Below, one piece after another: positions 52,610 through 59,487 of a stretch of 64,000 nt of DNA. Source of the stretch: SIG565 sp964607025 (GTDB taxonomy: Bacteria > Bacillota > Clostridia > Oscillospirales > Acutalibacteraceae); the NCBI GenBank assembly GCA_964607025.1, contig CAZSIL010000006.1, positions 1 through 64,000 on the forward strand. The letters are read 5' to 3'. How positions within the stretch are numbered: position 1 is the stretch's first letter; each line of letters opens with the position of its first letter. A program made the position numbers and the translations under genes. The notes beneath the pieces are model-generated. The model worked only from the letters and a program-made list of their open reading frames with translations, did not search any database and was not told the DNA's origin.

Positions 52610-53604
52610 ACTATTATGTAGGACATCCTTTACAAACACGCGGCGCAGAGCAGTATACACTTCGCGGTGGCAAGGGCGAAGGTTTGAACTTTTTATACGT
52701 TCGCAACGGCTTAGGGCTCGAAGCTTGGATAGCCGTCGACCGCGCAGGTGACCTTTATCGAGTAAACTACAAAGGCGATAATATGGGCTTTTTCTCTCCT
52801 TGCGGAAATGTTACGCCCCAGTATTATGACCATCAAGGTCTTGGCTTTTTGAAATCTTTTACAGCCGGATTCTTTACCACTTGCGGCTTAACTGCAGTGG
52901 GCACACCCTGTAATGACGAAGGCGAAGAATTGCCGCTGCACGGCAATATTGCAAATATCCCCGCCGAGCTTTTAGTACTTGATGAAGATGATGACGGTTT
53001 AACTGTAAAACTTCGCGTTCGTGATGCCGTTCTTTTCGGCAGAAAATATATTCTTACAAGAATTTATAAATTTTCTTATACCGAAAATTCCATTGAAGTA
53101 AACGATACTGTAGAAAATGTGGGCGATAAAACCGAGCCGTATATGATTCTTTACCACTGCAATATGGGCTATCCGTTGCTCACTGAGAACAGTATTGTTA
53201 AAATTCCGCATAATGATATTGTATCACGTAGCGAGGCGGCTGAAAAAAATATCGCTACAGCACTAAAAATGGAAAAACCGCAGACGCAATTTGAAGAGCG
53301 TTGTTATTTCTTCGATATGAAGGAAAGCGGCGGCATCGTAAAAACAGGTATCTTTAACCCCGAAATAGAAAAGGGTGTTGTTTTTTCGTATAACAAAGAG
53401 CAACTGCCGTATCTGACCGAGTGGAAAATGATGGGCAAAACGGATTATGCTTTAGGTCTCGAACCGGGCAACTGTCAACCTGGCGAACGTACCTTTTTAA
53501 AGAAAAACGGTATTGTTAAATACTTAGAACCCGAGCAAAAGGGTACAACAGCTCTTAAATTTACATTTGTAGATAAACAATCATCGTTTGAAGAATCCTT
53601 TTAA
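52606..53604 (+). CDS. DUF4432 family protein (aldose epimerase-like)
   Basis: 332-residue galactose-mutarotase-fold protein of the DUF4432 kind, with LGLEAWIAVDRAGDLYRVNY near residue 45, LPLHGNIANIPAELL (His), and YMILYHCNMGYPLLTEN. Members are thought to interconvert sugar anomers or act as aldose-ketose isomerases; the role is unproven. It is translationally coupled to the kinase (four-base overlap), with AAGGAG inside that gene. End of the operon. Confidence 0.85.
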   Translation: MNYYVGHPLQTRGAEQYTLRGGKGEGLNFLYVRNGLGLEAWIAVDRAGDLYRVNYKGDNMGFFSPCGNVTPQYYDHQGLGFLKSFTAGFFTTCGLTAVGTPCNDEGEELPLHGNIANIPAELLVLDEDDDGLTVKLRVRDAVLFGRKYILTRIYKFSYTENSIEVNDTVENVGDKTEPYMILYHCNMGYPLLTENSIVKIPHNDIVSRSEAAEKNIATALKMEKPQTQFEERCYFFDMKESGGIVKTGIFNPEIEKGVVFSYNKEQLPYLTEWKMMGKTDYALGLEPGNCQPGERTFLKKNGIVKYLEPEQKGTTALKFTFVDKQSSFEESF

Positions 53605-53632
53605 AGAATAGCCACTAAAAAATTCAAAAAAA

Positions 53633-53958
53633 CGCAAAAAAATAACCCTTAACCGTGTTTCCTTGAAACTCTCGGTTAAGGGTTATTTATGTTCACTCTT
53701 AATATCCAGCATCTTTTTGTTGTACCTCTCATTTCTTAGATTTTTTGTCTTCTTTTTTCAACACTCTTTGCACCGCTACCACTTAATACCTCGAAAAGCG
53801 AGTTTCTTTGAGTTCGTGTTTTTTTGGGAAGACTATGTAAAACTCTTTACCCTGTCAATTTTTCTCCTTTGTATAGATTTATGATTTTCTGTTTTTTGAC
53901 AGAGCCATCAGAGTGGTTTGGTTACTACCTGAACATTGGTCTCACCTTTCCTTTCTCT
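53633..53958 (-). ncRNA. Candidate structured non-coding RNA, about 320 nt, unassigned
   Basis: A promoter (TTGTAA-17-TATATT, 53993 to 53965) and a strong intrinsic terminator (stem 53640-53655 with 53673-53688, followed on the minus strand by a long T run) bound this minus-strand transcript. No convincing coding frame lies between. Nested complementary segments give a fold: P1 53930-53936 with 53689-53695 (7 bp, ATGTTCA/TGAACAT) closing directly next to the terminator; P2 53912-53917 with 53778-53783 (6 bp); P3 53896-53904 with 53850-53858 (9 bp including one wobble); and hairpin 53790-53802 (CTCG/CGAG). A multibranched RNA of this size could be one of the large Firmicute RNA families such as the raiA motif, but I cannot assign it. 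Confidence 0.65.
53640..53688 (-). terminator. Terminator of the structured RNA
   Basis: 16-base arms AAATAACCCTTAACCG (53640-53655) and its complement (53673-53688) with a 17-base loop. The T run is on the minus strand (A runs at 53617-53639 on the plus strand), so it serves the minus-strand RNA; it may also stop the DUF4432 operon. Confidence 0.85.
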
Positions 53959-53964
53959 GATTTT

Positions 53965-53993
53965 AATATAGCATACTTTTGCCATTTTTACAA
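53965..53993 (-). promoter_or_regulatory. Promoter of the structured RNA
   Basis: Minus strand TTGTAA (53988-53993), 17 bases, TATATT (53965-53970); start expected near 53958. Confidence 0.6.
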
Positions 53994-54068
53994 TGTGTAA
54001 TGTTCAATAAAATTTAAAAACCCCCTTTATGCGAAACATAGAAATATTAAAAAGTCACACGAAAAATA

Positions 54069-54097
54069 TTGACCTTAAAAAAACTATTTGCTATAAT
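54069..54097 (+). promoter_or_regulatory. Strong promoter of a small RNA
   Basis: TTGACC (54069-54074), 17-base spacer, TATAAT (54092-54097), one mismatch from consensus. There is no coding gene on the plus strand for nearly 2 kb downstream; only the 54104-54168 segment with a terminator follows. Confidence 0.8.
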
Positions 54098-54103
54098 GAA
54101 TTT

Positions 54104-54168
54104 GTTGGGGTTATTCTTATCGCCCCCCACCAAACAGAAAAAGACCGACTAAGTCGGTCTTTTTCTAT
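54104..54168 (+). ncRNA. Candidate small RNA with C-rich motif, about 65 nt
   Basis: Transcript predicted from the promoter at 54069-54097 to the intrinsic terminator (GAAAAAGACCGA 54137-54148, loop CTAAG, TCGGTCTTTTTC 54154-54165, more T). The body holds GGGG near 54116-54119 and the run CGCCCCCCACC (54121-54131). C-rich single-stranded motifs are the hallmark of Firmicute sRNAs that pair with Shine-Dalgarno sequences. No open frame with a ribosome site is present. Its terminator is shared with the convergent lipoprotein gene. Confidence 0.65.
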
Positions 54169-54656
54169 TTTTCTACTGATATAAATCCTTCTTCTTTTAG
54201 TACAGTAGCGATTTTTTCATAATTATTCGATACAACTATTACCAGCATTGAGCCGTTTTTAAGTATCAGCTTATTTCCTATTTTTTGCGCCTCACTATTG
54301 TTCGCGCTATCAAAAGTTTTCTCGGCGGCAATTAAACTCTTATTTAATGCCTCCATAACCGCCAACATATCCTGTTCAGATTCAAAGCGGAAGGCGGCGG
54401 CTATATCAAAATGCTCATCGTCATCATTAATATATGCCGACATATCGGTAATCTTTTCATCGGTAAAACCGAAATATGCCGAAATATCTCCTCCTGCAAG
54501 ATTAGTCCACACAATATTAGCATCGTTATAACTTTTGATAATATCGGTAATTTCTTTAGCAGACAGTGATTCGTTTTTGGCGCCACACGCCACAAGCGAC
54601 ACAGCACACAAAACGATACATAATATGCATAAAATGCACCTTTTAATAATTCCCAT
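54165..54656 (-). CDS. DUF4358-like lipoprotein
   Basis: 163 residues: signal peptide of about 23 residues (IIKRCILCILCIVLCAVSLVA) with lipobox Cys, then a mixed domain beginning LSAKEITDIIKSY and ending IVVSNNYEKIATVLKEEGF, consistent with the DUF4358 lipoproteins of clostridia; function unknown. The ATG at 54654-54656 follows GGAGAG; a longer open frame (ten codons more) lacks a ribosome site. Preceded by its own promoter with an overlapping palindrome. Confidence 0.78.
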   Translation of the reverse strand: MGIIKRCILCILCIVLCAVSLVACGAKNESLSAKEITDIIKSYNDANIVWTNLAGGDISAYFGFTDEKITDMSAYINDDDEHFDIAAAFRFESEQDMLAVMEALNKSLIAAEKTFDSANNSEAQKIGNKLILKNGSMLVIVVSNNYEKIATVLKEEGFISVEK

Positions 54657-54715
54657 AAATAACTCTCCAAAGTACATAAAAAACATCTTTACTAAACGCT
54701 TTTGACTTTGTATAA

Positions 54716-54748
54716 ATTATACTACAAAATAGTGTTTTAGTAAACACT
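54716..54748 (-). promoter_or_regulatory. Lipoprotein promoter with palindromic operator
   Basis: Minus strand TTTACT (54739-54744), 17 bases, TATAAT (54716-54721). The -35 box is inside the palindrome AGTGTTT-TAGT-AAACACT (54731-54748), which looks like a repressor site. Confidence 0.55.
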
Positions 54749-54750
54749 TT

Positions 54751-55009
54751 TTTGTCGAAAAAGAGATTTTTAAAAGACCTATTTATTTACATAATTTTTT
54801 ATTCCATATTATTTTTGCATGTTAAAATATACGAGTTATCCACCGAGTTTTCAACACTTTCAAACGGTTTCAAGCGGTTTTGAAGTCCAAATCGGTGCTT
54901 TTAGTGGAATAAACGGTGGATAACTTCAATAACTTTTATCGGTTATTATAGTTTACATAATAACATTTTTTGCATTTAATGGTTAAAAAATTGTAATAAT
55001 TTGTCGAAA
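54751..55009. other. DnaA-box-like inverted pair in an AT-rich non-coding stretch
   Basis: GTTATCCACCG (54835-54845) and its exact complement CGGTGGATAAC (54914-54924) each contain TTATCCACC, one base off the DnaA box. Between them are TTTTCAACA (54849-54857) and repeated (T)TTCAARCGG units (54859-54878). A ten-base TTTGTCGAAA occurs at both ends (54751-54760 and 55000-55009), and TTTACATAAT occurs on both sides. The stretch could be a DnaA-titration or regulatory site, or part of an RNA hairpin; it contains no gene. Confidence 0.5.
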
Positions 55010-55012
55010 GAA

Positions 55013-55306
55013 TTACAGCATAATATAAATTAGTGCGAGCATAAGTAATTCATCGGTGGTTTCCCCCGATAAAAGAAGCAAAATCCCCATAAGCAAACTG
55101 CGGTCATTATCGATTTCCATATTCTTGAAATTGATAAGTTCGAGTATGCTTTTGCGCCGCGGTATAGGAGCAGGCGCCGTATTTTGCCGCGTTTCATTTT
55201 TTTCGGGCAAATTCTTTCCGCCACCGCCCACCTTGGCGGCTCGCCGCTGCATTTCCCTTACTCTATCGGCTGCGCGTTGCAATTCTTCATTAGTGAAATT
55301 ATCCAT
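55013..55306 (-). CDS. Small protein with hydrophobic C-terminus, function unknown
   Basis: 97 residues: helical charged N-terminus (EELQRAADRVREMQRRAAKV), Gly/Pro-rich middle, and a C-terminal leucine-rich stretch (SLLMGILLLLSGETTDELLM to the end IYIML). That tail style is common in small clostridial proteins of unknown role, some near sporulation genes. Third gene of a tight cluster; RBS GGCGGTG. Confidence 0.7.
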   Translation of the reverse strand: MDNFTNEELQRAADRVREMQRRAAKVGGGGKNLPEKNETRQNTAPAPIPRRKSILELINFKNMEIDNDRSLLMGILLLLSGETTDELLMLALIYIML

Positions 55307-55317
55307 ATCGCACCGCC

Positions 55318-55635
55318 TTATAGGTTAAATAGTCCGCTTTCCTGTAAAAGCGGGAGCATATTAGCAACGCGGAGTAGGCGCACCGCCGTATCGAGCCGTT
55401 CTTTTCTTTTTTCGCTCAAGTGTGGTCTCAGCGCTAAAAGAAGTGACGTTCGACTGTCTGACGGGCGAGAATTGATTTTGCTGATAATCGGCATTAATTT
55501 GCCTATATCAATTTCCGCCGTCTCGGGCGCGGCGGGTTTCGTGTCACTAAGTAAGGACTGCGCCATCTTTTGTATTCGCGCCATACCTTCAGGGTCGTTT
55601 AAAAGCTCTGATAACTTACCGCTTAAATCATCCAT
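55318..55635 (-). CDS. Small conserved-looking protein, function unknown
   Basis: 105 residues, MDDLSGKLSELLNDPEGMAR onward, all helical with a C-terminal LLLALRPHLSEKRKERLDTA segment and RLLRVANMLPLLQESGLF. I use ATG 55633-55635 with GGTGG at good spacing; a GTG three codons upstream is an alternative. It overlaps the upstream small gene by eight bases, so translation is coupled. Similar short proteins exist in clostridia, but no function is known to me. Confidence 0.7.
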   Translation of the reverse strand: MDDLSGKLSELLNDPEGMARIQKMAQSLLSDTKPAAPETAEIDIGKLMPIISKINSRPSDSRTSLLLALRPHLSEKRKERLDTAVRLLRVANMLPLLQESGLFNL

Positions 55636-55858
55636 TTTTGCCACCTAACAACTGTTTTATAATTTGCTGTGCCGCAGGAGATGAAAGTATTTTTTCGGTT
55701 TTCGCCTTATCATTTAAAATGCTATTCAGCTTTTGTTGTTGTTCGCTACTTAGCGCTGATATGATATCATCTACGTTGCCGTTCTTTATTTTACCTTCAT
55801 CTATTCCGTTTTTTTGAAGTCCTGCCAAAATATCATTGAGATTTTGTCGGTTTTGCAT
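55628..55858 (-). CDS. Small protein, function unknown
   Basis: 76 residues, MQNRQNLNDILAGLQKNGID onward, polar and helical, ending QIIKQLLGGKNG. GGGGGGA lies before the ATG, a very strong ribosome site that is complementary to the C-rich motif of the candidate sRNA at 54104. First gene of the three-gene cluster; divergent from the phosphodiesterase gene. Confidence 0.7.
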   Translation of the reverse strand: MQNRQNLNDILAGLQKNGIDEGKIKNGNVDDIISALSSEQQQKLNSILNDKAKTEKILSSPAAQQIIKQLLGGKNG

Positions 55859-55927
55859 TGAAATCCCCCCAAAATTAGTCTATACTATTTTATATGTTTT
55901 GTTTTATTTTTTATGAAGGGGGAAATT

Positions 55928-56401
55928 ATGCGAATAATAGTAATTTCCGATTCGCACGCCGTTACACGCAACATTGATTACGCGTTACTCGCCCACACCG
56001 ACGCTAGTCACGTATTCTTTTTAGGCGATAACATACGTGATATTGAAAGCATTAAAATGTATCACCCCGATCGCATTTTTCACATAGTGCACGGCAACTG
56101 TGATTACGGCAGTATATATCCGAGTATTGATTCGGTAGTGCTTGGCGGTAAAAAAATAGTTTTCACCCACGGGCATAATTTTGCGGTGAAGTCAAGCAGC
56201 TCGGTGCTTTTATCCAAAGCGCGAAATGTCGGCGCCGATATCGTGCTTTACGGACATACACATATCGCCAAAATCGAATATGCAGACGGTATATATGCTA
56301 TAAACCCCGGCTCTATTGCCCACTCGCGAGAAGGCAGTAATTCTTATGCCGTAATTGATATTGAAGACAACGGCATTATGCCGATTATTATAAAAATATA
56401 A
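55928..56401 (+). CDS. YfcE-type metallophosphodiesterase
   Basis: 157-residue calcineurin-like phosphoesterase of the MJ0936/YfcE group with all metal motifs: VISDSH, FLGDN, VHGNCD, FTHGH and YGHTH. Such enzymes hydrolyse phosphodiesters; the natural substrate is unclear. I start at ATG 55928, five bases after AAGGGGG, rather than at an ATG five codons upstream that overlaps it. Stands alone before a terminator. Confidence 0.9.
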   Translation: MRIIVISDSHAVTRNIDYALLAHTDASHVFFLGDNIRDIESIKMYHPDRIFHIVHGNCDYGSIYPSIDSVVLGGKKIVFTHGHNFAVKSSSSVLLSKARNVGADIVLYGHTHIAKIEYADGIYAINPGSIAHSREGSNSYAVIDIEDNGIMPIIIKI

Positions 56402-56429
56402 AATCCTACCGAGTTTTCGGTAGGATTTT
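56400..56429. terminator. Bidirectional terminator
   Basis: AAAATCCTACCGA (56400-56412), loop GTTT, TCGGTAGGATTTT (56417-56429), between the phosphodiesterase and the convergent MFS-GH2 gene. Confidence 0.9.
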
Positions 56430-56431
56430 AT

Positions 56432-59419
56432 CTATTTGGTTGTTTCTTCAAACGCTTCTTTTATTGCTTTAAATTCTGTCGCTAAACTGTTTTCACTAAG
56501 TTTCACAATCTGACGGTCATAAGTAAGCAGACCGTTGGTTTCGTCTTCAACGTCGCTAAGCTGCGTCAACACCGTAGCATTAAGACCTTGCTTGACAGCA
56601 GGTAAAACTTCTTCTCTGTAAAGGCGCCTTAAATCTCGCTCGAAATCTTCAGCCGTAGCGCATTTTTTATAGCCGAAGGTCTTATCTTTGTTAAAACTGT
56701 TTTCGAGCGACTTAAAGCAATATCCGCCAAATTCTGAAAGGATAAGCGGCTTGTCGGTAGATGCTTTTAATTTGACGGGTTTAAAATAAACGTGTTCGCT
56801 TACAACATCGCTTTTTTCTTCTCTGAACCAACCCGACGCGGTATCGTAAATACGGCTACCGTCAAGCTCTTTAAGTTTTCGGTAAACGGCGGCGCTATCG
56901 TGCTGTCCCCAGCCCTCGTTAAAAATTGTGTAGTAGCACACACTCGGGTGATTATAAAGCAGTTTTATCATATCCTCGGCGCACCTTAAAAATCTTTCGC
57001 GGCACTCTTTTGGTGCCTTCTTTTTAAGTTTTTTAAAGCCGACGGTTGGCAGTGCGGTATCACGGAAAAAACTGTATTTTCCGTTGTTTACTGCATCCTG
57101 GAAAACCGCCATACCGTAAATATCACAATAATAGTAGAAAATTTGCGGCTCGATTTTTATATGTTTTCGAAGCATATTGAAGCCGAGTTTTTTAGCAACC
57201 AAGATATCGTTTTTATAGCCCTCGTATGTTGCAGGTAAAAAAATGCCATCACTAAAGTATCCTTGGTCGAGTAGCCCGTTAAAGAAATATGGCTTTCCGT
57301 TTAGCGTTATAAAGGTGTTACCGTTTACAGTTTTTGTAGATATAGTACGTAGCGCAAAATATGAATCTATTCTATCGTTTCCGCTACTAATAGTAAAACG
57401 GTAGATATATGGGTTTTCAGGTGTCCAGCACACAGGATTTTCTATTTCGATTTTTATGCTGTCGCCTATAAAATTATAGGTCTTTTCACCGTTTTGGGTA
57501 AAGATGGTAATTTGTTTCTCGTTTTCACCGCCAACCGTTGTAAGATTGACCGAGTTTTCAGTAACGTCGGTTTGGATGCTTTCGATATACTTTTCATATA
57601 CGCTTTCAAGCCACACCGTCTGCCATATACCGCTTACCTTGGTATACCACATACCTCCGCGTTTTTCGGTTTGCTTACCATAGGGCAAGCAAGTATCTAA
57701 AGAATCTGTAACTTCAACACGAATTATATTATCCTTTTCGTTTAGATAATCGGTTATATCAAATTGGAAAGGGATATACCCGCCAATATTTGCACCCACA
57801 AAACTGCCGTTAATATACACCTGTGCCTCTTGATCAACTGCACCGAAATGCAAAATAACACGATCACGCCGAAAATCTTGGGGTAAAGAAAATCGGCGGC
57901 TGTAAATATAGAGCGACTCGCTTTCAAACGTTTTTGCCACACCCGATAATTTTGATTCAATAGGGAACGGAACTAAAATATCGCCATTGTAGAGTTCCTT
58001 TTCGCCATTTTCCACCTTAAAATCCCATTTACCGTTAAGGCATAAATAACTGTCACGCACAAGTTGTGGGCGGGGATAGTCTGTTAGTGGTATATCGGTC
58101 AAATCCTTTTCAAAGGGGGTTGTTAGCGTGTTTATGTGCGGCGGTTTTTTATCTTTGAGCAATAGCACCAACACTACAACTATTGCCGCCACAATGAGTG
58201 CTGCTAAAAAGATATTTTCATTTGGTAAAAAAGATTCGGTGCCGTCACTGTTTTTTATTATTTTGGCATCGCGAAGCACCGTTTTGCCGATATAGGGCCC
58301 GATAACACCGGGCAATAACACCTGCGAAAAAATTCTGATTCCTTGCAGTCGTCCCGCTTTACCTATAGGGGTATAATCGCGTATTGCCGCGCCGAATACC
58401 GCCATACCCGAAAGATAGCCGCACATCATAAGAAGCGAACCTATAAATACAGGTAACTTTTGTTTGAATAAGTACAAAATAAAAAATCCTAAAATAAGCC
58501 AAGCCATACTTATAAGCGATGACCTTAAAAAGCCGTTTTTATCGTAAAATCTACCCCAAAATGCCGTTACAACACTGGCGATAATAATGGCAGGTGCCAT
58601 TATAAGCACGTAATCAGCCATACCGAGAGATTTTTCATAATAGATTATAAGATACGGCATAAATATCTGAATTGCTATATTAAAAACAACAAACAATCCA
58701 AGGTTCTTATAAAGTTTCGGATTTTTCTTGACGGTTGATAAGCAAAAGCCGTAAAAAATGTTTTGAAAATAACCCGTGTCCGACGGCTTAATGTTTATGT
58801 TATCCTTAATCACAAAGCAGCCCATAATACCAACCGCTATTGTCAGCAAACCGATTATAGTGAAAATTACCGTCCAACTGCCGCTTACAGTTAAATCGAA
58901 AGCCATAAATCCGCCAAACACTACAAGTATGGCTACAAGCGGCATCATAGCATTTATACCCTCGGCGGCGCCGCGGTTGGTGTTATCGGTGCTGTCAGTA
59001 AGCCAAGCATTAAACGCCGCATCATTGGCAGTGGAGCCAAAAAATGTCATAACACAATCAAGTATAATAGTAAGGGACACACCAACACTTGCCGCCGCGG
59101 CTATGGGTACAAAACGGCTTATAAAATCAACGTTTACAAGCGTAAACGCAAGAATAGATACTCCCCACAGTATATAACCGCCGCAAATGAAAATTTTTCG
59201 TTTGCCGATACGGTCGGACAGCGCACCCATAAAAACCGTCGTTAGCGTTGCCGCCACGGCGGATGCCGCTACCATATTTGCAATATCGGTGGCACTAGCA
59301 CTAAACATATTGTAAATAAATACGTTAAAGTACATATTTTCGACAACCCAGGCAATCTGACCCATAAGCGAAAATACCGTAAGCACTAACCAGAATTTTC
59401 CCGATAGCTTGGTTTTCAT
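56432..59419 (-). CDS. Fusion: MFS sugar transporter + glycoside hydrolase family 2
   Basis: One uninterrupted 995-residue frame. Residues 1-about 425 form an MFS transporter with 12 membrane segments (GALSDRIGKRKIFICGG is the A-type loop after segment 2). A short linker follows (DKKPPHINTLTTPFEKDLTD), then a complete GH2 enzyme: sugar-binding jelly roll (LNGKWDFKVENG near 470; VPFPIESKLSG), Ig-like domain, and a TIM barrel with acid/base Glu835 (FNEGWGQ) and nucleophile Glu896 (LILSEFGG). With an even segment count and a cytosolic N-terminus the enzyme would face the cytosol, hydrolysing a beta-glycoside as it enters. GAGGGGG precedes ATG 59419. Galactosidase, glucuronidase or mannosidase specificity cannot be decided. 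Confidence 0.9.
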   Translation of the reverse strand: MKTKLSGKFWLVLTVFSLMGQIAWVVENMYFNVFIYNMFSASATDIANMVAASAVAATLTTVFMGALSDRIGKRKIFICGGYILWGVSILAFTLVNVDFISRFVPIAAAASVGVSLTIILDCVMTFFGSTANDAAFNAWLTDSTDNTNRGAAEGINAMMPLVAILVVFGGFMAFDLTVSGSWTVIFTIIGLLTIAVGIMGCFVIKDNINIKPSDTGYFQNIFYGFCLSTVKKNPKLYKNLGLFVVFNIAIQIFMPYLIIYYEKSLGMADYVLIMAPAIIIASVVTAFWGRFYDKNGFLRSSLISMAWLILGFFILYLFKQKLPVFIGSLLMMCGYLSGMAVFGAAIRDYTPIGKAGRLQGIRIFSQVLLPGVIGPYIGKTVLRDAKIIKNSDGTESFLPNENIFLAALIVAAIVVVLVLLLKDKKPPHINTLTTPFEKDLTDIPLTDYPRPQLVRDSYLCLNGKWDFKVENGEKELYNGDILVPFPIESKLSGVAKTFESESLYIYSRRFSLPQDFRRDRVILHFGAVDQEAQVYINGSFVGANIGGYIPFQFDITDYLNEKDNIIRVEVTDSLDTCLPYGKQTEKRGGMWYTKVSGIWQTVWLESVYEKYIESIQTDVTENSVNLTTVGGENEKQITIFTQNGEKTYNFIGDSIKIEIENPVCWTPENPYIYRFTISSGNDRIDSYFALRTISTKTVNGNTFITLNGKPYFFNGLLDQGYFSDGIFLPATYEGYKNDILVAKKLGFNMLRKHIKIEPQIFYYYCDIYGMAVFQDAVNNGKYSFFRDTALPTVGFKKLKKKAPKECRERFLRCAEDMIKLLYNHPSVCYYTIFNEGWGQHDSAAVYRKLKELDGSRIYDTASGWFREEKSDVVSEHVYFKPVKLKASTDKPLILSEFGGYCFKSLENSFNKDKTFGYKKCATAEDFERDLRRLYREEVLPAVKQGLNATVLTQLSDVEDETNGLLTYDRQIVKLSENSLATEFKAIKEAFEETTK

Positions 59420-59456
59420 AAAAATCCCCCTCTTTTCTATGTCACCATTATATCAC

Positions 59457-59484
59457 AAAAGCAGGTGTTTTCACACCTGCTTTT
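59457..59484. terminator. Terminator after gdhA
   Basis: AAAAGCAGGTG (59457-59467), six-base loop, CACCTGCTTTT (59474-59484), directly behind the gdhA stop and ahead of the MFS-GH2 gene on the same strand. Confidence 0.85.
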
Positions 59485-59487
59485 TTC

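Noticed and set aside
53663..53884. Plus-strand open frame of 73 codons rich in Phe and Leu
   Set aside because: It lies inside the candidate structured RNA on the other strand, starts within the terminator stem, has no ribosome site, and its hydrophobic make-up follows from the purine-rich opposite strand.
54835..54924. Chromosomal replication origin
   Set aside because: Only two near-consensus DnaA boxes, and none of dnaA, dnaN, rnpA or rpmH is nearby. Kept as a finding, not as oriC.
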